Shown in pieces: positions 9,070 to 21,559 of a stretch of 64,000 nucleotides of DNA. The notes below the pieces were generated by a model. It searched no databases. It had not been told where the DNA came from and saw only the letters and a list, made by a program, of their open reading frames with translations. Each line of letters starts with the position of its first letter. Position 1 is the stretch's first letter. The DNA is from Rhizoclosmatium globosum. Taxonomy: Eukaryota > Chytridiomycota > Chytridiomycetes > Chytridiales > Chytriomycetaceae. The position numbers were made by a program, and so were the translations under genes. The stretch lies in the NCBI GenBank assembly GCA_002104985.1, contig MCGO01000004.1, positions 248,001 to 312,000 on the forward strand, read 5' to 3'.

Positions 9070-12000
9070 TTAAATGAAAGCTGCAGGTCGACCACCAGTA
9101 TGATTGTAATGAAACAGCAAGTGGCGAATGTTGCATGCAGCTTGAATATCTTTGTCCACAATCTTAGCAACAAATGTTAGTGCTGGTACCAGTCACAAGC
9201 ATACATACAGTAGGGGGTCCTGGAATGAGTGGGCACTCAACAAGACCATAAACTGAACTCTGGATGTTAGTAAGATCAGGGCATTGAACAAAGGGATGCA
9301 TTGGTTGTTTGTCATCATCAATGCAGTATTTTCTCCAGTGAAGATCCTGAAACTTGCGTTTCTTGTGGGGGCATCTAAGAATAGGACGTCGAACCTAGTC
9401 CAACATTAATGTAAGACTTACTTTGTTGATTACTTACTGTCACAACTGGTGGATATTGGAACACACCTCCTGCCTCATAGCCAGCACTGAGACGATGGGA
9501 CCGCTGTGAAGTCAAATGCTCATCAATAACAAACACAAAGTGCTCATGAGCAGCCTTTTCTCTGATTCTCTGTGTGAAAAACACATATTTAGTATTGCCA
9601 ACCATTGCGTTAAACTGACATTGTTGGGAACAGGTGCCCATGGTCTCTGGTGATTCCAAGATCCATCGCCATAAGCAAAATAGACTGGTGCAACAGGAAA
9701 AGCTGGAATATTATTCAAGCGGCGTGTTCGACGGCGGAGTTTTCTTGCTCCAGGAACAATCCTGCCTTGCATACTGTTCCAATCAGTGTCTGTCATGCGC
9801 CCAGCCATACGATTGATGAGAGCTTGTTCAGCCCGCTGGTGTTTCATACGACTGCTCTGCTTCCACTTTAGATGCTGGGGACGAGAATACTCTTGCAACA
9901 AGAATTCTGACTGGAAATGCTTGACCATCCAGGTCCATTGACACCAATGACCCAGTGTACGTTGACCAATAACACGTGGAGAATTTTGAGCAAGGACATC
10001 ATATGCAAAGTTGATGCGGTGATCATTGTCTCGGAACACCTCTTCCCTCTTTTCAGAGAGCTTAGAACCATTGATTTGACGCATATGACCATGGGAAACC
10101 TGAACAACGTGGTCATGAATAATTTGTCGTGATGGAGGATGTGCAGGCGGAGGTACTGGAACTGGAGCAACAGCAGCATTGTTGATTTGGAGCTGGATAT
10201 CACTATTGACACAAGTTACAACATTCCTGATACCTAAATAGGTAAAATAAATATTAGAAGCTGATTTAGTAAGCCAAACACAGAAATCAAACCTGGGTCA
10301 ACACTAATAACATTGTGAGGATCCAAGATTCCAGCTTGAATTTGATTCACAATTCCCATATTGTTTATGTGATGATCCACACGCACCATTCCACGACCAT
10401 TTATCATGAATTGGTTATAGTTATAATTTTGTGGGAGTGAATTTGCATCATCAGTCCAACTTTTGTGAGGAACTCTGTTGGCATTTGCTGCAAGATTGTT
10501 CTGAACAAAGGCTTGTCTGGTATTCAGAGTCCATGAAAAGCTTCTGCCATCAGTTTGAAGATAATATGAAGCTAGGGCCCTTTAGAATTATTCAATGCAA
10601 TAAAGTTTTACATACAATCAACATCATTCCTCAAGTGGCGACTCCAGCGAACAGATTCAACTCGAAAAAACAGTCCAATTATGCCACGATGTTCAGCTCG
10701 AGTCCCTCCATGACCATTGTATCTTCCAACCCCATTTGGTGGACTAATTATTCCCAATGCAGGTACAATGATGTGCTGGAAATGTGCAGCAGCAGCTACA
10801 AGTGAAGGTGGAAAGTTAACTCCACCTGGTGGTTGAGGAAGTGGAACAGCAAGAGGCCCCAAAAGGTCCCTCAGTCGTGGCATAAAATATTGACATAGAA
10901 CACGATAGTCTATCCCACAAAAGACTGCTTGAGCCGTGGTAGCATTGGTTGGAAGTGGTGCAAGAGGAAAATAAGCTTCACTTCCAAGGAGTGCCATATC
11001 TGGGCGAATAAAACTGTTTCAATGGTAGTATGTTTGAAATTAGCAAATGAAGGCTTGACAGATAAAAACTTACTCTCTGGTATAAGCCAAAATATTATTG
11101 CCCATTCTTGACATTGCCCTAATAAGATTCATTTCAAAGTGTGGGCCACGCTGAATGTTATTGAAGGGCATGGCAACAAGAAACTGTCTGTGATGGAGAA
11201 GAAATGCAACAATATTGTTGGTCACTGCCTGTGGAACTGCTACAGGAAGTGCAAGTGGGGCACCAAATGGTGGGGTCAGGTAATTGTATATTGCTGTCTT
11301 TGCAGTTGCCTTGATAACAGCGGTAGGTTGGTATCCATGCAGGAAGCAATGAAAGTTGAAAACCTGAATTATGTTGTAAGATTTAAAGTAAATTTCAGAC
11401 AAGATCAACAAACCTCCTCAGCCAGCTTGCCTAAATTGGCAATGAATCTGCGAGCAAGTGCATTTTCAAAGTCTGTACGCAATCGTTTGGCTTCAATGGC
11501 AATAACTTGCTCCCATTCATAGCTGGGACAGTTAAAGAGGGGAACCATTCGAAGACCAGGTTGGATGGGTTGTCCATTCTGAAAACCATTGTTGTCACAA
11601 CTAAATGGATGATGAAAGTTTTGGAAAGTTTCCAACAAGTAATGTCTTGTGACAGAACGGCGGGTGTTTTGGTGTGCCTGAAGGGCTGCACCAACTGGAA
11701 GGATGTAGGGTGTGCCAACAGGATTGCCAGGAAGTACAAAACCAATTGGAAGTGGGGCATGATAATTATTGGCGAGCAGATTTCCAGAAGCATACTTGAG
11801 TGCAAATTGGAAGAAGGATTCTGAAAACTCAATGTCAAGATGATCGTGACCTAATTTTAAGTCCCAATGAATTTAAACGATAATTTGAGCTGTTAAATAC
11901 CAGTTGGGTTGCGCTCTAGGTGAAGGTTGATTGCAAGCATGGCATCAGAGCGTAGGAGGGACACATTTCTTGCAAACTCTTGTAAGAGTGGCCCCATTAC

Positions 12001-12132
12001 ACAACGTAGTTCTGGTCGAGTAGCTTGTCTTGCTCCAACATGGCGAGTGCGATGGAAGTTGTTTTGAGCCATATGAATGACAGAAGTGGCGACCAAAAGA
12101 ATGAGAAGAATAGATAGGAGGCAAGGCCTCAT
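9070..12132 (-). CDS. Fanzor, eukaryotic TnpB-like RNA-guided nuclease (copy A, apparently intact)
   Basis: Nine exons in transcription order: 12,132-11,901, 11,850-11,414, 11,363-11,074, 11,013-10,616, 10,571-10,293, 10,233-9,620, 9,569-9,438, 9,394-9,209 and 9,162-9,070, giving about 886 residues with frame kept at every junction. Fanzors are eukaryotic homologues of transposon TnpB and use a RuvC fold with an omega RNA to cut DNA. RuvC-I is VDPGIRNVVT (Asp near 544, codon split by an intron). The stretch YGDGSW...APVPN precedes RuvC-II VIDEHLTSQ (Glu near 767). RuvC-III is DKDIQAACNI (Asp near 861). The usual first zinc-binding Cys pair after TSQ is missing (RSHRL instead of TCxxC), although Cys/His residues follow in exon 8. 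The hydrophobic start (LLSILLILLVATSV) may not be translated; the ATG 20 codons later is an alternative. Confidence 0.85.
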
Positions 12133-12248
12133 CAGTTGGCTCGTGTTTTTTTCTCGAATGCAATTTTCACACTGTTATCATTTTTATCCGATCTCATTTT
12201 CCGTTGGGGTTTACCCGGAGTTCTTCCGGCTTTCTTCCTCTCAGCAAC

Positions 12249-12323
12249 AGGATCTGTACCAGGGGTCGAACCTAGAACCTCTTGATTCATAGTCGAGCGC
12301 GGTAACCATTTGGCCATTCGCCC
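12249..12323 (-). other. tRNA-like Pol III promoter block in Fanzor element A
   Basis: On the minus strand the block has an A-box-like TGGCCAAATGG and a B-box GGTTCGACCCC at normal tRNA spacing. The T arm folds (CTAGG/CCTGG around TTCGACC) and the anticodon arm nearly folds, but no acceptor stem pairs, so it is not a working tRNA. It resembles a SINE head derived from a Ser/Leu-type tRNA. It is oriented toward the Fanzor gene and lies about 120-190 bp before its ATG. Confidence 0.55.
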
Positions 12324-12410
12324 ATGACATGTGGTCAAGATCGGCAAAGAAAAACCGAAGATGAATGTTCTTCGTCTCTGAAAATAATAGTAGGAGATTC
12401 GGAGGAAACG

Positions 12411-12610
12411 ACTCGGTCACCTTTTTCGTTCAGGCGATCGACTTCTTCTTCTTTCCTCAGGTGAATCCGCTCTTCTTCCTCGGCGTTCGTCTCGTCGTTC
12501 ATTTCCGTCCCGTTCTCGTCTGTCCTTACTTATTCCATGAGAACCCTGCCCCTGTTATCATCCCTTCGGTACCTCTCCCGACTCCGACTCTTACTTTGAC
12601 TTCTCTTGAT
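12411..12610 (-). pseudogene. Inverted partial copy of the RS-protein gene
   Basis: About 200 bp that, read on the minus strand, matches roughly 5,150-5,345 of the RS gene with few differences, including the frames coding for RSRSPERK-type sequence. Single-base changes and small indels (for example GATAACAGGGGCAGGG where the gene has GATGACAGAGAACGGG) break the frame. It lies between the border of Fanzor element A and the PAN2 start. It is an orphan fragment with no own start or stop. Confidence 0.7.
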
Positions 12611-12662
12611 TCTGTGGTTCCCCCCTTTTTCCCAACATAATAAATTCACTGTGAATTCCTGA

Positions 12663-15600
12663 ATGAATCGCGTTGGTATCGTTGACACGTTGACAACGAT
12701 TACAACGAGCCATTTTGACTACTGCGAGGCATTAATATGGATCGGAACAGAGACTGTATGTTTGGGATTTAGGCTGGACTGATTGTAGCTCATAACCGAC
12801 TCAGGGCCGTGTGTTGTCACTGTTGCCACCTACTTTGGCTCTTCATACCAGTGGTTATGCAGCGAATACAGCGATTCGGCAGTTATTGACAACAGACAAG
12901 GTGCGTGCTGCAACCTGTTAGCTTCAGATGACAAAACTCCACCCCACCCACCAGGGACTGATCGTATTGAGTGACTTCTCAGTCTCATTAAGAGCCCGAC
13001 ATTCTCTTTCCCCTATCTGGAGTATATCGCCAAGTGGGAGTGATTCGTTCCTCAGTATGGTCATCAGTGGTAAAATCCAACTGGAGGTCGTCAAACCTAT
13101 TCCTGATTTCAATGAATAACCTAGATTCGGACGTTTTGATTTCGACAACGTATGGTGCGCTGTTGTGTGTGGGTCTACGTTCGGGAACTGTACTACGAAG
13201 CTATGGGATCGCGGACAGTCAACAACCTGGTTATGTGGCTATAAAGAACTTGAAAGGAACGCTGTGCTGTGCAACTGCTGCTGGTGTAATTCATTTTCGT
13301 GATTTACGTGTGCAAGGAGCTCGAGTGGTTGCGAGGATGGAGGCTCATGTAAATACCTACTCTCCTTTTTCTGTTAGTTGTAAGTAATTATACATTCTTT
13401 TAAGTCGGGATTAGTTGGAGATATGGACGTGAACCAACAGGGGACGAGTTTGGCCACCACGGGATATTCTTTGAAGGGGTCTCAAATGTTGCCGGACTTG
13501 TCGTTGAAGCTGTTTGATATTCGGACACCCACTTATCCAAAGCCATCTATTTCCGCTACACCTCCTGACTCTGCGCCAAGTTTTGTTCGGTTTGGTGTTG
13601 GGCCAGGTGGAAAGAATATGCTGGGATGTCAGGCGACTGGACAGGTGTTTTCATGGGATATGTCAGGAGTCGTATCTGAGGGGTTCCAGGTACATTAACG
13701 AATTGATTTGTTTGGACCTCGCTCACTGATTCACCTAGACGGACCTTGATGGCTACATGATTGGCATTGATTACTGCAGTACTGGTGATTACTTTTCAGT
13801 GACCAGCTCAGGTGGAACTGTTTCACTTTGGACAGAAAAGAAGGATGATTCTGCTCAAGTCAACGCATATGAACGTGAAAGTTTGACTGTTGATCCACTA
13901 CCAGAGATAATTCGCGTCGACGATAACAGGTAGCTTCAAATACAATTTATTCATTAGATTCTGACGTTGGATTTTAGCCCCCTCTCGCTCGTGGGAATGC
14001 CATATTATACTTCAAAGTTGTTGTCGGCAACTTGGTCTCCCCAACTGACATTTGAAGTTGGTCAACCACCAGCTCGAATTCCGAAAGAGGTCTTGGCCGA
14101 TGTTAAAAAAAGCGACTTTGTGGGATATGCCCGAAACCCGGGGATCGGATCTAGAAGAAACCAGACACAACGAAGTGTTTTGATGGAGACTGTCAGGAAA
14201 GCTGAGGATGGTCCAAAATTCCGATCGGAGCAAGAAAGAGAGGGCTTGATGTCCAAAGGTGGCAAGTTGATTGGCCGTGGAGGCGCTCGAGACAGTGTAT
14301 GTAATGGCTGCCTACTCTTTCAATTTAACAACGTTTCAAACATAGCCAATCCTCGAAGCCTCAAGCACGTTCGTTAACTCGAGTATTCCAAAGCCTTATC
14401 GCCAAGTACAAATTAAGTATTCCAAGTTTGGAGTTGAAGACTTTGACTTTGGTTTCTATAACAAGACCCCTTACTCTGGTCTCGAAACACACATCAAGAA
14501 TTCATACTGCAATTCAATGCTTCAGCTCCTCTTCTTCACGATTCCTCTTCGCGAGGTTGCTAAATCTCATATCGGAAAGATCTGCCCAAAACCCAATTGT
14601 CTGCTCTGTGAACTCGGTTTCTTGTTTCGTATGCTGGAAGATGGAAAGGGCGCTAATTGTCAGGCAACCAACTTCTTGTATGCATTTGGAAAGGTTCCTC
14701 AGGCAGGAGCTCTTGGATTATTTGAGCATGATGTTACAATAGCTACTGGATCTTCTGCTGGGACAGATAATTCGTTTTCTGTCATGATGCATGGATTCCA
14801 TCGCTTCATCTTGGAAACGATTAGCAGTGAAGCGGGTGGTGGAAGTGACTTGCTAATTGGACATCCTGATCAAGGCAATTCAACTCTGGTACAGCAGATT
14901 ATGGGCCTTCAAGTGAAAAATGTCAGTAGTTGTCAGGGTTGTAAGAAGGAAGAAGGGAGAGATACGGTGCAGTTTGTTGTTGACGTCGCATTCAAATTGA
15001 AATCCGTGAGTGTTCCCTTGTCATTTGTATTTCTAATGGACATATACAAGGATGAAAAAATTCCGGTGGATTCGTTGCTACCAAAGTTTGGGATTTTGTT
15101 GCAAGATAATCTCCAAAAGGAGACTTCCGCAAAAGCTTGGTGCAGCCATTGCAACAAATACCAAATGATGACTCAAAACAAAATTGTCAAAAATTTACCA
15201 AACTACATATCCTTGAATTTAAAAATGAATTTAGGAGATGAGGTGGAAAGTTTGATGGAAGGGCGACAAGACTGGATTCCAATGAGGTAATTCATTGAAT
15301 ATATCAATTATAATCTAAATGAAACCAGGATTGCCCTTGTTTTGCATGGAAAAACCTTAACCGTCTTTGAGTTGGATAAAGATGCGTTTTCTGTAGACGA
15401 ATATGATGGAGCTGAAATCGCAATCTATGATTTAAAGGTTTGATTCGTTGCTCGTCCAGTCGAGTCTGATTTCTCTCAGAGCGTTATTTCAGAAGTTAAG
15501 AACGATTCTGATTCAGGGAAATCGCATTTGGTTTCACATATCTATGGTGCGTTTCTAAGTCTGACAGACCTCCAGATGCTGACCTCTTTTACAGCAGATG

Positions 15601-16768
15601 AACAATCTGAATGGATTTTATTCAACGACTTTTCCGTTCAACCCATAACGCCTGTTGAAGTGACTCAATTTTCCAAATGGAAGGTCTGTGGCTTGGATTT
15701 GTTCTGTGTAGCTAGTACTTACAAGTTACTCAGCTGCCGGTGGTCCTTCAATACACTCGAGTTGATGCTGCTTCTTTGATCGATTTAAATAAGTTAGCTG
15801 TAAAGAAGAGTTTAGAAAGTCTCATGGTTAAAAATCCAGTGATTAAGTTTGTACTTCACACTGTGCTAATTTGAATTGCTGACTTTGTGGTCTACAGCCG
15901 GCGACGTGACTTGGCAATTTCTTATCTCCCTCTAAAATTGTCCGAATTTCCATTAAAAAAGGGATTTATTGTGGCTATCGACGCTGAATTTGTCTCATTG
16001 CAAAAGGTTTGAATTGTGTTTGGGCCAAACGCTAAGCCGATATAGGAAGAAACTGAGATTCGCAGCGATGGGTCCCGGTCTACAATTCTACCATCGAAGT
16101 TAGGACTGGCTCGTGTTAGCGTTTTAAGGGGCGAAGATGGACCATTGGATGGAGTTCCGTTCATCGATGATTACATTGCAATTCAAGACACTATTGTAGA
16201 TTATCTGACAGAATTTAGCGGAATTAATCGTGAGTTTCGGGCGTTTAAATTGCGTGGCTCATAAATGTGTTTTAGTTGGAGACTTGGATCCATCTTGCTC
16301 AACACGCCCATTGGTACCGCTTAAAGTAGCGTATCAAAAACTACGTTATTTGGTTGATATTGGGTGCATATTTGTGGGACATGGTTTAAAAAAGGACTTC
16401 CGAACGATAAGTAAGTGACAATTGTTTTCAGATTGTGTTAAAGTGTGGTAGATATAATTGTCCCACCTGAGCAAATAATCGATACTGTGGATATTTTTTT
16501 CATCAAAGAACGACAAAGGTTTGTCTTGATTCAGTTGAATTAATGAATAACGTTCAACAGGAAACTGTCTCTGCGTTTCTTGTCCTGGAGTTTACTGAAC
16601 AAAGACATTCAACAAACAACTCATGATAGTGTCGAAGATGCAAGAGCCGCATTGCAACTGTACAAGAAGTATTTGAGTTTAGTTGAAGACGGTGTCTTTG
16701 AGGAAGTTTTGGAGGATATTTACAAAGAAGGTCGCAGAGTTAATTTCACGGTTACGGGGAATAAATGA
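12663..16768 (+). CDS. PAN2: PAN2, catalytic subunit of the PAN2-PAN3 poly(A) nuclease
   Basis: PAN2-PAN3 trims mRNA poly(A) tails in the cytoplasm as the first deadenylation step. Many short introns. The start [10 protein letters not shown] leads to [15 protein letters not shown] joined at ACTCAG to GRVLSLLPP, the first WD40 strand region; [15 protein letters not shown] and later blades follow up to about 13,900. The linker includes [17 protein letters not shown]. The pseudo-UCH domain (14,500-15,300) has [13 protein letters not shown] and [18 protein letters not shown], like human PAN2. The DEDD exonuclease domain carries AIDAEFVSL (Asp, Glu), GHGLKKDFR (Asp) and [14 protein letters not shown] (His, Asp), so all catalytic residues appear present. 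The stop at 16,768 is 18 bp from the convergent stop of the broken surface-protein gene. Confidence 0.93.
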
Positions 16769-17088
16769 TTTCTTTCTATTCTACTTTTAAAACAAGATAT
16801 AAGCAAAGAAACACACGAAAGACAAAACTACTTCAGCAGAGCCAGATTTGTAAATGTTAGAGTTAGAATTGTTACCACCGGTTCCTGGTGCGTTTCCAGC
16901 TGGTGGAACAACCTTGGCAGGTGCAACAACAGACGGGGCAACGTAGTTCGCAGCTGGGGAGCTTGGAACCGAACCAGCTGGAACAACTGGAGCGACATAA
17001 GGAGCTTGAGAGCCAGGAACGTTTCCTGCTGGAACTCCTGGAGCGACGTAAGGTCCCTGAGAACCTGGTCATTCGCGTTATTTACAAC

Positions 17089-17451
17089 TGTTAGGTATTA
17101 TGCGTTCAGGACGCAGACAACGAGGGCGCGATTTCTCATCACTTCTTCTCTCTCTTGATCCTAATTCCCTTTCTGCCCTCTTGCCTCCAGATGACGCCAT
17201 TGGAGCACAATCTCCATAGGAGATGTGGAGAAAACTCTCACTGTGGTTATTCTACCCTCGGTAGTGTCTGATCCCAAACCACACACACCACTTCCAAAGC
17301 CACAAGCCTAGCCTGCTACATACAATCTGCTATCTGAGACTTTGGTAAGTGTTACAGTTCTCTCTACAAGCTACAACACGTTTATTGGCTATCGTGCAGC
17401 CTCTCACCGCTGACGTGTTGTATTCCGCCTTGAAGACTGGAATATCCAACA
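17089..17451. repeat. Long terminal repeat (left)
   Basis: 363 bp, TG...CA ends, identical by eye to the right LTR; preceded by target duplication ACAAC. Confidence 0.88.
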
Positions 17452-20400
17452 CCCCCCTGTGGCAAGATAACACAGTTGTATTGGCAAACTAGATTCACAC
17501 AAGGTGTTACCCCCCTGGAAATCCAGTTTTCAAAGGTATAAGGCATCAATAGACAAATGTAGGAATGCAGGTGCTCTGGCAGCACGACGCGCAAACATTG
17601 GAGTCGAACCAATCAGCATTCTATATGCGCAATAATACAAATCCCATCACAAATCAGAATATATCTTTCCCGATTCCCTGGGAGTCATATGAGAATCACA
17701 TCTACATTTCAAACAGACAAATAAAGAATCATAACCTGATTGCTAGGTTATTCTTTATTCATGGTTCACAACAACATCAACAGCTTGTGAAACTTGAATC
17801 TCACTAACCAAGTTCTATAGTACTGTGCAGTTATGAAACACTATTCATATATACAGAATGAATACTCTAATCTTGCATGTTAAGCAATGCTTGCAAGACA
17901 AGTGATATTTCTGCATACACAAACATGGCAACCATTGTGTCATCCACAATCAAACACTCAACATCAAACCATCCTAGTTAGGCACAACTACTAAGCCAAG
18001 GTTTGTTGACTGACTGTCTTGATACACAATTCTATGATAGACAATGCCTGGCAACACTGAACTATCTAAGAAACAACTAAAACAAAATAGGAAAATCACT
18101 GGCAACAAAATCAAACTATCCTCGTTAGTCACAACATGATACTCTCTCAGAAGGTGAAGAATGCACTGTAATGCACTGCAATCCCCCCCATAACGAGATA
18201 GTTCTCAGAAATATAGATGAGCTTAGTGAACAAGCATTCAACAAAAGCTCAGAGTCTATGTCCATATCTTATTAAGGGCTTTGTCACTGTTGGTCAGGCT
18301 CTTTGAATGGTTGTCCAGTCATTAAAATCACACTAACTCTTCTCTGTTGTAGTCAATATTACCAATCTTCAGAGAATCAACAGTTCTTGGTCTCTTGTCA
18401 TAACAATCAACCAAAATTAGACTGTATCCTTCAAAACCACTATGCAATGCTATCTTCTTTCACATTCACAGTAATTCTTGACTCATTTTCATTTCAGAGT
18501 ATTGTTTGGAATCCCTAGCACAGATGCAGTCAAATTCAAAAATAGCACAGTGGATATTCCCACCTTTTTGAAGCTAAACTTTGCAAATGATTAAGTGTCT
18601 CATCATCAATATTAACCTTAGCTACTGTAGAACCCTTCACCACAGTACTTTGCTTCACATTTCTGATTATTCTGGTAACAAAGCACTCTTCTGTGCCAAC
18701 TCAGGTTTATTTGGAAAGCTTATCACATTCATCTTCAACCTAGTTGTTTACATTCCCCACAAACTCAGGCTTTATATTAATTTGCTTCTGTGTATTGCAT
18801 TGAATTGCCATATTCTCAGCATTTAAGAATCAAATCAAAATAGGACACAAGCTTTGTTTACACTCTTGGGTTAAATTTGTACCAGAATCTTTCACTCCTC
18901 TTCTTCATATTGATTCAGCAGTTTGCTTTGTGCTGAAACAACCAGCTGTCACTCAACATGGGAGTAAGAGAGTTACAAGACATCCAAACAGCATAGAAAG
19001 TTTGGCAACACCTTCTATATTATTCTTCTTTAATATCTGTAAGTTCTTAATGTGTATTGATTCTCCTTCAGTCAAACTTGTCGATGACTAATCCCGAAAT
19101 CTATAATCAATATCACTTCATTACAGTGAACGAATACCTAAGCTTATCATTTTATAGATAATCAATATTCTAATTCAGCACAGAGACAGGTGATGTTAGT
19201 CTGAACTTGATCGATTAGTCATCCCGTTCTCTAATCCTCAACAGTCAGCTTACACCTCTCTCTCATTCTCACAGCTAAATTAAATAATGAATCTTAAGAT
19301 AACTTAATTTTATTGAATTTCTATTGGTCAAGGAAAGGCAACAGATACTCAAGTCACAATCAAATCATATGGTCACAAGGTACTTACCACTTACAATCAG
19401 GCCTATAAGAACTCATTTCATCTTGTTATACTTACAGGTATCACAAGAAGTTCAGAGCCTCCACTGATTAGTCATCTTGAGAGCTCACCAAACATGCTAA
19501 TTCAACTGCTTATCAGTCCCAATGATTCTAAACAAATAAAGACTTAGTTGGTGTTATGAATTACAGTTTCATTTGCAATTACAGTTTCATTTGCATGCAT
19601 GTTTGCTGACTCACTTGATGGTTGGTAGTCAACCCAATCAAAACCACAATCACTCCAGTACACTCCCAGCTACTGAAGATTTCGAATATAACCACTTTGA
19701 TATTCTAATCTACAGTTTCAGTATACAATGGATGGATGTACAGCTCGCTTTCCGATTAGTCATCCCGTGATAAACAGACTTATATCAACAGCTAACCACC
19801 AAACCATAAGCTTTAAATTCAAGTTCGATTGAATGTGTTATTATGGTGGTATCTGATGGAAGTATGAGTAACTCACTTGATTGAGTATTGAATGAAGCAC
19901 TCACCAACAAGTTCACCAATCCAACAGGTTCAGTACCACTGCACTTTCATTGAATCAATATTGATTCAACACTCAAGCAATGTAACAGTAGTTTCTGATA
20001 GAAGGTTAGCACTTAGTTGAAGCTCAATCATCAACTCAAACTCACATTGACAAACAGACTCAACCAACTTATTCAAGGTTCACAAACAACTTCAACCTAT
20101 TTCAACGACTCTATATTCACAGTTCAGAGCGGTACAGGGTGTGTTGCACTCAGCATGAAGTCAGCCTCAACACACTGCACTCAAACAACCCAATCAACAG
20201 ATCCAGGACTCCCAGAGCCAGGACTCCCAGAGCCATTCTTCTGCATATACGAAATTCGAAATAGATAAAGAACAGCTGTCAGGTTGGCTCAAGAGTAATG
20301 ATATATGTTAAGAGAGTCAATCACCAACTCAACAACATCAGCTCAACTCAAACCTAAACAGAGTACCAACAGTCTCTTCCTTTGAACTATTCGACTTAAG

Positions 20401-21559
20401 ATACACATTTGCAGCCAGCAAATGGCTCCACCATAGTTGCAAATATGACATCATCAGACACAATTCAAACAAGACTCAATCACAACAGATCCAGGACTCC
20501 CAAGTCCTCCTTCTGCATTCTAAGCTATCAACAAACTGGTTCGGAATTGTATGAAGGACAGCTGCTCAAAGACTCTTGTTGTGTGTCCAGAGTCAACCAT
20601 CTTCCAAGACAGAGACCACAGAACACATATCCAAGATCTAGCATACTTCCTTCGAGATCGAATCGACCGTAGTTCATGGATGCACAGCAGGAGATTGTTG
20701 ATGTTGGTGGTGTTGGTTCATCTGAGTCTTCAGCACATTTGTTGTTGCTTTCTCACTATGAACCCAATCACAACCAACTCCATTAACAGACAGACTAAAG
20801 ACTCTATCAGCCTTTCATCTTCTACTAATCGAATCTCCAGTCGCATTCCAGCGCAGTAGGTGGGTCTTCCACATCTAATGCTCAAACGTCAGTCTCAACC
20901 AGCAGGCACCAACCAGACCAGATCCAGAGCCTAGGATCCTTTATTCCGAACCTACTCAATTCAACAAACAAATACTAGAGCTGATTGCAGGTCATCTGCA
21001 CCAGGCACTCGAGTATTGTGTTGTTACTCAACCTCAATCATTGGAACCAACTCAACAGATAACAGATACAGGAAATCACAATTCCTCCTTCTATTCGAAT
21101 GCATCCAACGAACTAGGTTAAGATCAGTAGAGGGTGGTTCTACCATCTAGGGGACTCTGGCACTTTAGTGGTGGCAATTACAACTCAACAGGCATCAACT
21201 GAACAGATCCAGGACTTAGGAGTCCTCCTTCCATTCAAATCGAATCAACGGGTTAAGTCTAGAGCTGCAGGTAGGTCCACTACCTCAGGGCTCAGGCACT
21301 TAGAGTCAAAACTACACCACAGAACATCCATGATCCCAACTGAGTGGATCCAGGGCTAGGAGCCCTCCTTCCAATACAATCGGATCAACTTACATTGTAG
21401 AAAGCTGCAGGTGGGTCTGCTACCTCAAGGGCTTTCACATTAGGGGAACCCAATATCACTAAAACCTCTGATCACTCACAACCACTCCAGTTCCATTCAA
21501 TGGACACTCCTGGATGGCTGAGCAGATGATCACGAACAGGCATATTGGCGATGGCTTTG
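17452..21559. other. LTR element interior, no gene; diverged internal repeats
   Basis: The stretch is AT-rich and non-coding on both strands. It holds recurring motifs: GATTAGTCATCCCG at 19,213-19,226 and 19,754-19,767, with weaker forms near 19,087 and 19,462; a 15-bp tandem (CCAGGACTCCCAGAG) near 20,206-20,235; and a family AGATCCAGGACT...AGTCCTCCTTC at about 20,480, 21,200 and 21,350, followed each time by GCAGGT(A/G)GGTC-type sequence. These are diverged repeats of one module of roughly 150 bp and carry no reading frame. Confidence 0.6.

Larger units (their letters stand above)
8918..12392 (-). mobile_element. Fanzor-carrying TIR element, copy A (Tc1/mariner-like borders)
   Basis: Homology with copy B starts and ends abruptly here. 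Both borders are TA (8,918-8,919 and 12,391-12,392), as expected for the TA target duplication of Tc1/mariner elements. The element proper is 8,920-12,390 (3,471 bp). Its ends form an imperfect 27-bp terminal inverted repeat (8,920-8,946 against the complement of 12,364-12,390): both start CT, 17 of 27 positions agree and the inner ten (GAAGAACATT) are identical. The only gene is Fanzor; no transposase is inside, so it must be moved in trans. A tRNA-like block lies at the 5' end of the element and a 150-bp non-coding tail at the 3' end. Relative to copy B it keeps a complete intron 8. Confidence 0.85.

Noticed and set aside
9634..9871. Plus-strand frames over the Fanzor gene
   Set aside because: Antisense shadows of exon 6; they recur identically in copy B only because the DNA is duplicated.
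17452..21559. Retroviral-type gag-pol in the LTR interior
   Set aside because: Longest frames are under 105 codons and show no protease, reverse transcriptase or integrase motifs.
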